Shown here piece after piece: positions 6,504 to 11,252 of a stretch of 11,252 nucleotides of DNA (the first letter of the stretch is position 1; every line of letters starts with the position of its first letter). Below the pieces are notes generated by a model, which saw nothing but the letters and a program-made list of their open reading frames with translations, made no database searches and was not told the DNA's origin. Position numbers and translations under genes: made by a program. The DNA comes from Methanobacteriota archaeon (GTDB lineage Archaea > Thermoplasmatota > DTKX01 > GCA-020343715), in the NCBI GenBank assembly GCA_030594725.1, contig JAUVEQ010000052.1:1-11252 (forward strand), given 5' to 3'.

Positions 6504-7046
6504 ATGGTTGAGGTGGACAGCGAGTTCTTCTACGCCGCCCTGATAGGCGCACTGCTGGGCGGTTTCGCATCCTTCATCGGGGCCTATCTGGCCCTGAGAC
6601 ATCGGGCCCACTCGGCCGAGCGGGCGCGCATGGCCACCGAGATCATGTACCACCTCATGACGGCCGTGGTACTCCTGGAGGAGTCCCTGGTGGCGGTCGA
6701 GGAGGTGCTCCTGGCCAGGGAGAAGGGGAAGTCCAAGAAGGAGCTGCGGGACCTGGCGGAGCAGCTCCGGAAGGACCTGCAGAACGCATTCGCCGGCTAC
6801 GACCCCATGAGGCCCCACATCGATTACAGGGTGGGCAAGCTGATGCGCCTGCCCAGGGGAACGATGGTCGACCTGGACAATCTGGAGCGGCGCCTCATGG
6901 AGGCCTTCGTGAGGTGGGAGGGCGGTAGACTGCTGCAGATCACCGCCTCCGGGAAGGACGACAAGGCCGTGGAGGAGTACGACCAGCTGGTCTCTCGATC
7001 CTCCTCCGATGTCAAGATCTTCGCCCAGGTCCTCAAAAAGGTATGA
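6504..7046 (+). CDS. Small one-helix membrane protein with charged helical cytoplasmic domain, unknown function
   Basis: I do not recognise a named family. From ATG 6504 the product has 180 residues. Residues 8-31 form one glycine-rich hydrophobic helix (IGALLGGFASFIGAYLAL) followed at once by RHR, which by the positive-inside rule places the rest in the cytoplasm. Residues 32-100 are strongly helical and charged (HSAERARMATEIM, VALEE-like runs, KSKKELRDLAEQLRKDL), consistent with a coiled coil or helical bundle. The C-terminal third is mixed and ends in KIFAQVLKKV. There are no cysteines or obvious catalytic motifs. ATG 6492 in the same frame would add four residues but is too close to the TATA element. 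It sits between the MBL-fold hydrolase and mre11, on the same strand, with its own promoter. Real coding is supported by GC-rich third positions and clear topology. Confidence 0.75.
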   Translation: MVEVDSEFFYAALIGALLGGFASFIGAYLALRHRAHSAERARMATEIMYHLMTAVVLLEESLVAVEEVLLAREKGKSKKELRDLAEQLRKDLQNAFAGYDPMRPHIDYRVGKLMRLPRGTMVDLDNLERRLMEAFVRWEGGRLLQITASGKDDKAVEEYDQLVSRSSSDVKIFAQVLKKV

Positions 7047-7088
7047 GGGTCTCCACTTTCACCGACCCGGCCTAAACATGATTAACGT

Positions 7089-7111
7089 TCGGGAGCCCAT
7101 TACCCTCCCGA
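7089..7111 (+). other. Potential hairpin upstream of mre11
   Basis: TCGGGAG (7089-7095) pairs perfectly with CTCCCGA (7105-7111) across a 9-base loop. No T-tract follows, so it is not an obvious terminator. It lies about 42 bases before the mre11 start and may be part of its leader, or chance in GC-rich DNA. Confidence 0.35.
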
Positions 7112-7140
7112 CCGCATTCGACCCTCCATCGAAACCGAAA

Positions 7141-7148
7141 GAGCTGAT
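7141..7148 (+). promoter_or_regulatory. Shine-Dalgarno site supporting the TTG start of mre11
   Basis: GAGCTGAT differs at one base from the ideal GAGGTGAT and ends five bases before TTG at 7154. With the immediate homology of the encoded residues to Mre11 N-termini, it decides this non-ATG start. Confidence 0.55.
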
Positions 7149-7153
7149 TAACG

Positions 7154-8440
7154 TTGACCATCAGGTTCGCTCACCTGGCCGATCCGCACCTGGGCGCATT
7201 CCGGGACCCCGTACTCCGCCGCCTCAACCTGGAGGCCTTCGTCAAGGCCTTGCGCGTCGCCGAGGACGCGGGCGTCGACTTCGTGGTCATCGCCGGTGAC
7301 CTGTTCGACAGCCCACTGCCGGACATGAACGTCGTCCACGACGCCAGCGACGCCCTCTGGCACCTCCGCACGTCTGGCGCCCGGGTATACGTTTTCCACG
7401 GCTCCCACGACCGCTCCCCCACGGAGAGCGGGATAATGGACGTCCTTGCAGCGACCCGCCTCTTCGAGCTCGTCGACGCCACGGGACCGGGAGATGACGG
7501 CGTCACACCGGTCCCCGTCCGAGACGGACCCACGGGCGCCATCATAGCCGCCGTGGGAGGCAGGCGCGGAGGCCTGGAGCGCGAGGCCCTTGGAAGGCTC
7601 GACACCGATGGCCTCATGGAGGCCATCGTGGACGCCCCGTTGGCGATCTTCGGTTACCATGGCTCCGTCGAGGGTATGCTCCCGGAGGAGCTGGCGATGG
7701 TGGAGACCGTCCCCGCAAAGAAGCTCCCCCGGGGCTTCCACTACCTGGCCCTTGGCCATGTCCACCATCACGCGGAGATGGCCCTGGAGGGAGGAGGCCT
7801 TGCAGCCTACCCCGGACCCACCTTCGGAGCCACCTTCACCGACCTGGCCGACCAACGGCCCAAGGGCCTGCTCATCGTCGAGGCGAAGGAGAATGGCGAG
7901 TGCGAAACCGAGTTCGTTCCCATCGAGGCCGCGCCCGTGGCCCTGGTGGACCTGGACGCGGGGGGAAAGAGCGGGGCCGCGGCCCGCGACGAGCTCATGG
8001 AGATGGTGGAGGCGGAGGGCTGGGAGGCAAAGGTCGTCCTGCTACGAGCCCACGGCACCCTTGCAGAGGGAAGGCCGGCCGAGATAGGGATCCCGGCGGC
8101 ACGGGACGCCATCCTGGACGGGGGCGCCCTCGCCGTGTACGTCAGTCGTGCAGGGCTCAGGGGTGCGGAGGACCGAAGGAGCGGGGAGCGGGGCGATGGC
8201 AAGGATGCCGAGGATCCCGTCGCTGTCTCCAAGAGGGTCCTCTCGCGGGCGATCGAGGGTTTCGAGACATCGCAAGAGTGGCTCACGGGGGAGGAGGGAA
8301 AGGCCCTCGCCGATGACCTGCTGAGGGTGCTCAAGCAGGAAAGGGGCACTCGGAAGGTGGACGACCACAAGGAGACCATCCTCCGCGACGCGTTGGCGGT
8401 CCTCGACCCGACCCGGCACAGGGGGGGTGAGGGCCGGTGA
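7154..8440 (+). CDS. mre11: DNA double-strand-break repair nuclease Mre11
   Basis: The 428-residue product is the Mn-dependent nuclease subunit of the Mre11-Rad50 complex, which processes broken DNA ends. The phosphoesterase motifs are in order: D10 and H12 (HLADPHLG), D49 (AGDLFD), S84-H85-D86 (HGSHD), H169 (GYHGS), and H202/H204 (LGHVHHH). These align residue by residue with Pyrococcus furiosus Mre11 as I recall it (D8, H10, D49, N84, H85, H173, H206, H208), with Ser where that enzyme has a metal-binding Asn. A capping domain follows, then a charged low-complexity stretch near residues 335-355 and a C-terminal helical segment (VLSRAIEGFETSQEWL) suited to binding the Rad50 coiled-coil base. 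Translation starts at TTG 7154, where homology begins. The stop overlaps the rad50 GTG by four bases, so the two are coupled. herA and nurA, often near this pair in archaea, are not in the window. Confidence 0.93.
   Translation: MTIRFAHLADPHLGAFRDPVLRRLNLEAFVKALRVAEDAGVDFVVIAGDLFDSPLPDMNVVHDASDALWHLRTSGARVYVFHGSHDRSPTESGIMDVLAATRLFELVDATGPGDDGVTPVPVRDGPTGAIIAAVGGRRGGLEREALGRLDTDGLMEAIVDAPLAIFGYHGSVEGMLPEELAMVETVPAKKLPRGFHYLALGHVHHHAEMALEGGGLAAYPGPTFGATFTDLADQRPKGLLIVEAKENGECETEFVPIEAAPVALVDLDAGGKSGAAARDELMEMVEAEGWEAKVVLLRAHGTLAEGRPAEIGIPAARDAILDGGALAVYVSRAGLRGAEDRRSGERGDGKDAEDPVAVSKRVLSRAIEGFETSQEWLTGEEGKALADDLLRVLKQERGTRKVDDHKETILRDALAVLDPTRHRGGEGR
8426..8430 (+). promoter_or_regulatory. Shine-Dalgarno site of rad50
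   Basis: GGTGA lies six bases before GTG 8437, within the last codons of mre11. It supports the GTG start and direct coupling of the two proteins. Confidence 0.55.
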
Positions 8441-10866
8441 GGCTTGTCCGGCTCCGCATGCGCAACATCAGGAGCTACCGGGAGGCGCAGGTGGAGTTCG
8501 GCGACGGCATCACGCTCTTCGAGGGGGACATCGGCTCGGGCAAGTCCACCATACTCCTCGCCATCGAGTTCGCGCTTTTCGGATTGGGCGACACGGATTC
8601 GGCCCACCTTCTGCGCCACGGTGCCAAGGATGGGGAGGTCGAGCTGCACATCCAGGTGTCCGGGCGACCGGTGCGGCTCCTCCGGACCCTCAAGCGCAAG
8701 GTGAAGAAGGCCCTCGTGGACAGGTGCGTCATCGACGATGACGGCAACGTCTCCGAGCTGACCTCGGCCGACATGAAGCCCAGGGTCCTTGAGTTGCTCC
8801 AGTTCAACGAGAACCCGGACCCGAAGGCCAAGTCCGACATCTTCAGGTTCGGCGTCTACACGCCCCAGGAGGACATGCGCACCATCCTCGATACCAGGGG
8901 CAAGATGAGGGACCAGCGCAAGGAGACCATCCGCAGGGCCCTGCGCATACAGGAGTTCCGTGTGGCGAGGGACAACCTGAAGCTGGTGGCCTCGGAGGTC
9001 AACTCCCGCGCCAGGGAGCACCGGAAGATGGCCGAGGGCATCGACGATTCCGAGGCCAAGCTCGAGCGGGCCCGAGGAGAGCTCGAGGACGAGGGGAAGA
9101 GCAGGGACAAGGCCGTGGGGGACCTGAAGGGTGCCGAGGTCGAGGAGTTGGAGACGCGGAAGAGAAGGACGGCCCTCGAGGACCAGCAACGGAAGATCAC
9201 CGAGATGGCCAGGCAGGTCGAGGGCTGCAGGACGGCCGTCGCGAAGGCATCGAGCGGTCTCGAGGTGGCCAAGGCACGTCTCGACTCCGTGAAGAAGGAG
9301 CTGGAACGGAGGATCGCCCAGCTCAAGCGAGTGGAGGAGCTGGAGGAGGTGCCGACCCTCCTTGAGGAGATCGAGGTCGCGGCCGCCAAGGTCAGCGAGC
9401 TCAGAGATACCCACCAGAGCGCCTTGCAGAAGTTCACCGGCCTTCGGGCCGAACTCAAGCGATGCACCGATGCCAAGGAGAGCATCGACGGGTTCGAAGA
9501 GGACCTCCAGGTCATCGTTGGGAAGGCCGAGGACCGGGAGAGGCTCGAGACCGAGCAGTCAACGATCGAAGCCGACATGACCGAGTTCGAACGGGAGAGG
9601 ACCAGGGCCCAGACCAAGCTGGACCAGCTCAAGGCCGAGCTGGACGAGGTCTCCTCCCTCGACGGGGAGGCCGAGTGTCCCAGGTGCCGTCAGCCCCTTA
9701 CAGCCGAGCACCTGGAAGGCCTCCTGGAGAGGAACAGGAAGGAGAGCCGCAAGCTCACAGGGGAGGTCAGGGAGAGTGCCTCGAGGTACAACAGGCTGGG
9801 CGACCGGAGGAAGGAGGTCGTTGATGGACTACGGGACCTGGCCGAAGGTGAGAAACAACGGGCGATCCTCCGCGAGAGGATAATACAGGCGAAGGAGGAG
9901 GCATCCCGCGAGGATGGCATCAGGGAGCAGATCGCCGGCCTGGAGGTCGAAAGGAGGGCGCAGGAGCTGGAGGACGCCCGGAAGGAACTGGACGAGGGCC
10001 GCCACAAGGAGCTCTTGGAGCAGGATGCCGAGCGCAGGGGGCTGCTCAAGCAGCTGGACCTCAGCGTCGATGCGGAGAGCAAGGTGACCGCCCACGAGGA
10101 CCGCCTCCATGAAGCTGGGATCCTCCTGGAAGGAGCGTCCGAGGAACTCGAGAACGCCGAACGTGACCTCACCGAGGCGAGGGGTGCCCATGACGAGACC
10201 GCCCTGGCCAGGACGAGGGAGGAGCATGATGAGGCCAACAGGACCCTCGGGGGACTGAGGAACGAGCTCCGGGACCGGGAAGAGCGGATCAAGATGGCCG
10301 AGGCGAGGGTCCGCGAACGGTCCGAGGAGCTGGCCAAGCTGGAGGCCCAGCGGATGGATATGGAGAGCCACCTCGAGCTCCATCGTTGGCTGACCCATTC
10401 CATCAGGCCCGCCCTGGAGGAGATCGAGCTGGAGGTCCTTTCCATGATGCACGACGAGATGGATGCCGCCGCCAAGAAATGGTTCGAGCGGTTGGTGGAG
10501 GACCCCGATCTGGAGCTGGAGGTGGACGAGGAGTTCGCGCCCACGGTCACCCAGCAGGGTTACGATATCTCCGTCGACGCCCTCTCCGGCGGTGAACGCA
10601 CGGCCCTCGCCTTCGCCTATCGCCTCGCCCTCAACGGTCTCGTGCAGAGGATCGCCGCCCGCGGCCAGGCCAACCTGCTCCTCCTGGACGAGCCCACGGA
10701 CGGGTTCTCCCGGGAACAGCTCATCCGGATGGGAGGGGTCCTGCGGGACCTGGAAGCTGATCAGATCGTCATCGTCTCCCACGACCGGGAGCTGAGGGCG
10801 TTCTCGAACCACGTTTATGTCGTCCACAAGGTGGGAGGAGCGAGCCAGGTCTCTCCCGGTGCCTGA
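8437..10866 (+). CDS. rad50: DNA double-strand-break repair ATPase Rad50
   Basis: The 809-residue product is the ABC/SMC-type ATPase partner of Mre11. It tethers DNA ends and gates the nuclease by ATP binding. The N-terminal half-site has Walker A GDIGSGKST (30-38, K36) and the Q-loop glutamine Q144 in YTPQED. Residues about 170-413 and 418-640 are highly charged heptad-rich coiled-coil arms. Between them is the zinc hook CPRC (C414, C417), which pairs two Rad50 molecules through one zinc. The C-terminal half-site has the ABC signature LSGGE (716-720), Walker B LLLLDEPT (747-754, catalytic E752) and the H-loop SHD (H782). All ATPase motifs are intact. It is somewhat shorter than the roughly 880-residue Pyrococcus protein, implying shorter arms. 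Start is GTG 8437, in a GTGA overlap with the mre11 stop; the product then begins MRLVRLRMRNIRSY, typical for the family. Confidence 0.96.
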   Translation: MRLVRLRMRNIRSYREAQVEFGDGITLFEGDIGSGKSTILLAIEFALFGLGDTDSAHLLRHGAKDGEVELHIQVSGRPVRLLRTLKRKVKKALVDRCVIDDDGNVSELTSADMKPRVLELLQFNENPDPKAKSDIFRFGVYTPQEDMRTILDTRGKMRDQRKETIRRALRIQEFRVARDNLKLVASEVNSRAREHRKMAEGIDDSEAKLERARGELEDEGKSRDKAVGDLKGAEVEELETRKRRTALEDQQRKITEMARQVEGCRTAVAKASSGLEVAKARLDSVKKELERRIAQLKRVEELEEVPTLLEEIEVAAAKVSELRDTHQSALQKFTGLRAELKRCTDAKESIDGFEEDLQVIVGKAEDRERLETEQSTIEADMTEFERERTRAQTKLDQLKAELDEVSSLDGEAECPRCRQPLTAEHLEGLLERNRKESRKLTGEVRESASRYNRLGDRRKEVVDGLRDLAEGEKQRAILRERIIQAKEEASREDGIREQIAGLEVERRAQELEDARKELDEGRHKELLEQDAERRGLLKQLDLSVDAESKVTAHEDRLHEAGILLEGASEELENAERDLTEARGAHDETALARTREEHDEANRTLGGLRNELRDREERIKMAEARVRERSEELAKLEAQRMDMESHLELHRWLTHSIRPALEEIELEVLSMMHDEMDAAAKKWFERLVEDPDLELEVDEEFAPTVTQQGYDISVDALSGGERTALAFAYRLALNGLVQRIAARGQANLLLLDEPTDGFSREQLIRMGGVLRDLEADQIVIVSHDRELRAFSNHVYVVHKVGGASQVSPGA

Positions 10867-10885
10867 CCTCGACCCGGCGACAACA

Positions 10886-10894
10886 CAATTAAGG
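10886..10894 (+). promoter_or_regulatory. TATA-like promoter of the M42 aminopeptidase gene
   Basis: CAATTAAGG is the AT-rich element in the 59-base gap after rad50, about 36 bases before ATG 10926. It would give a leader of roughly 10 bases that includes the ribosome site, so this gene is probably transcribed separately from rad50. Confidence 0.45.
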
Positions 10895-10915
10895 CCAATC
10901 CCGATACCACCCGAG

Positions 10916-10920
10916 AGGTG
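10916..10920 (+). promoter_or_regulatory. Shine-Dalgarno site of the M42 aminopeptidase gene
   Basis: AGGTG with five bases to ATG 10926, the same motif and spacing as at the secreted repeat protein on the other strand. It fixes the start. Confidence 0.6.
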
Positions 10921-10925
10921 TCGCA

Positions 10926-11252
10926 ATGGCAAGGAGGGTTGATATCGGTGTGCTCCAGAGGCTATCCGAACTTAACGGTCCGGCCGGCTTCGAGGGGGCC
11001 GTACGAGAGTACATCGTAAAGATGGCCAAGGAACTGGGGGCCAAGGTGGAGGTCGACAAGCTGGGTAATGTGATAGGCCACGTCAAGGGCAAGGGCCCCA
11101 AGGTGATGCTGATCGCCCACATGGACGAGGTCGGCCTCATCACCGCCGACATCGACGACGGGGGCTTCATCTACTTCTCCAATCTTGGAGGCTGGGACAC
11201 CCGGCTCCTTCCCGGGCTCGAGATGACCGTCATGGCACCCAAGCGGAACCTC
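10926..11252 (+). CDS. M42-family (TET-type) metallo-aminopeptidase, N-terminal part
   Basis: The frame is open from ATG 10926 to the right edge, giving 109 residues of a family usually about 340-360 long. Recognisable M42 features are LSELNGPAGFEGAVREY (13-29), DKLGNVIG (44-51), the first metal-binding motif MLIAHMDEVG (61-70, H65 and D67), and NLGGWDTRLLPG (86-97), which leads into the PDZ-like dodecamerisation domain. Members are cobalt- or zinc-dependent cytosolic aminopeptidases that form tetrahedral dodecamers and trim peptides released by the proteasome; some have endoglucanase-type annotations that are historical. The rest of the metal site lies beyond the window, so activity and substrate class cannot be judged. 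It follows rad50 by 59 bases but has its own promoter and ribosome site. Confidence 0.93.
   Translation, partial: MARRVDIGVLQRLSELNGPAGFEGAVREYIVKMAKELGAKVEVDKLGNVIGHVKGKGPKVMLIAHMDEVGLITADIDDGGFIYFSNLGGWDTRLLPGLEMTVMAPKRNL

Larger units (their letters stand above)
7079..7155 (+). repeat. 11-base direct repeat in the mre11 leader
   Basis: TGATTAACGTT occurs at 7079-7089 and again at 7145-7155, 66 bases apart, in the gap between the membrane-protein gene and mre11. The second copy overlaps the ribosome site and first two bases of the TTG start of mre11. Between the copies lies a hairpin. An operator for control of mre11-rad50 is possible but unproven. Confidence 0.5.

Noticed and set aside
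7089..7111. Hairpin as a transcription terminator of the small membrane-protein gene
   Set aside because: No T-rich tract follows, and archaeal termination usually relies on T-tracts more than on hairpins.
7009..7299. Small plus-strand open frame spanning the mre11 leader
   Set aside because: It overlaps the ends of two real genes in another frame. Both copies of the 11-base repeat read in frame in it only because they are 66 bases apart.
7807..9414. Minus-strand open frame of 535 codons opposite mre11 and rad50
   Set aside because: It is antisense to two conserved genes, with low-complexity Ser/Arg/Leu-rich translation and no domain.
1..11252. CRISPR array, tRNA or rRNA gene, insertion sequence, prophage or toxin-antitoxin module
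   Set aside because: I searched by eye for regularly spaced repeats, tRNA-like T-loop and acceptor patterns, transposase motifs and terminal inverted repeats and saw none; gaps between genes are too short to hide most of these.

Overview
This window looks like GC-rich archaeal chromosome, probably Euryarchaeota in the broad sense and possibly a Thermoplasmatota-type lineage (the phylum is inference). The archaeal signals are an ATP-grasp PurP (a purine enzyme typical of archaea), an adjacent mre11-rad50 pair with a zinc-hook Rad50, an M42 (TET-type) aminopeptidase, TATA-like boxes about 27-30 bases before several start codons, and Shine-Dalgarno motifs of the AGGTG/GGTGA type. I see no tRNA, rRNA, CRISPR array, insertion sequence or phage gene. 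Coding density is high and no gene-free stretch exceeds about 110 bases.

Left half (1-5691), all on the minus strand, in transcription order: purP, purH, a large secreted and membrane-anchored protein (seven propeller-type repeats, a CARDB domain, three PKD domains, a C-terminal membrane helix), then the start of a secreted protein with prenyltransferase/squalene-cyclase-type repeats that runs off the left edge. purP and purH are 17 bases apart and catalyse the last steps of IMP synthesis. The two envelope genes are 8 bases apart, and the second has its own probable promoter inside the 3' end of the first.

Divergence point (5692-5761): an AT-rich island with a perfect 14-base inverted repeat flanked by an imperfect direct repeat. 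It separates purP from the plus-strand genes and probably serves as a two-way promoter.

Right half (5762-11252), all on the plus strand: a complete metallo-beta-lactamase-fold hydrolase, a small one-helix membrane protein of unknown function, mre11 (TTG start) and rad50 (GTG start, 4-base overlap) for double-strand-break end processing, then the N-terminal third of an M42 aminopeptidase cut by the window edge.

Most genes are recognisable families. I found no strong case for an entirely new system. The points most worth following are: PurP next to a full bifunctional PurH, giving two possible routes for one formylation; the architecture of the divergent promoter; a promoter encoded inside the tail of the surface protein; a Ser in place of a metal-ligand Asn in Mre11; and the unknown membrane protein just upstream of mre11-rad50.
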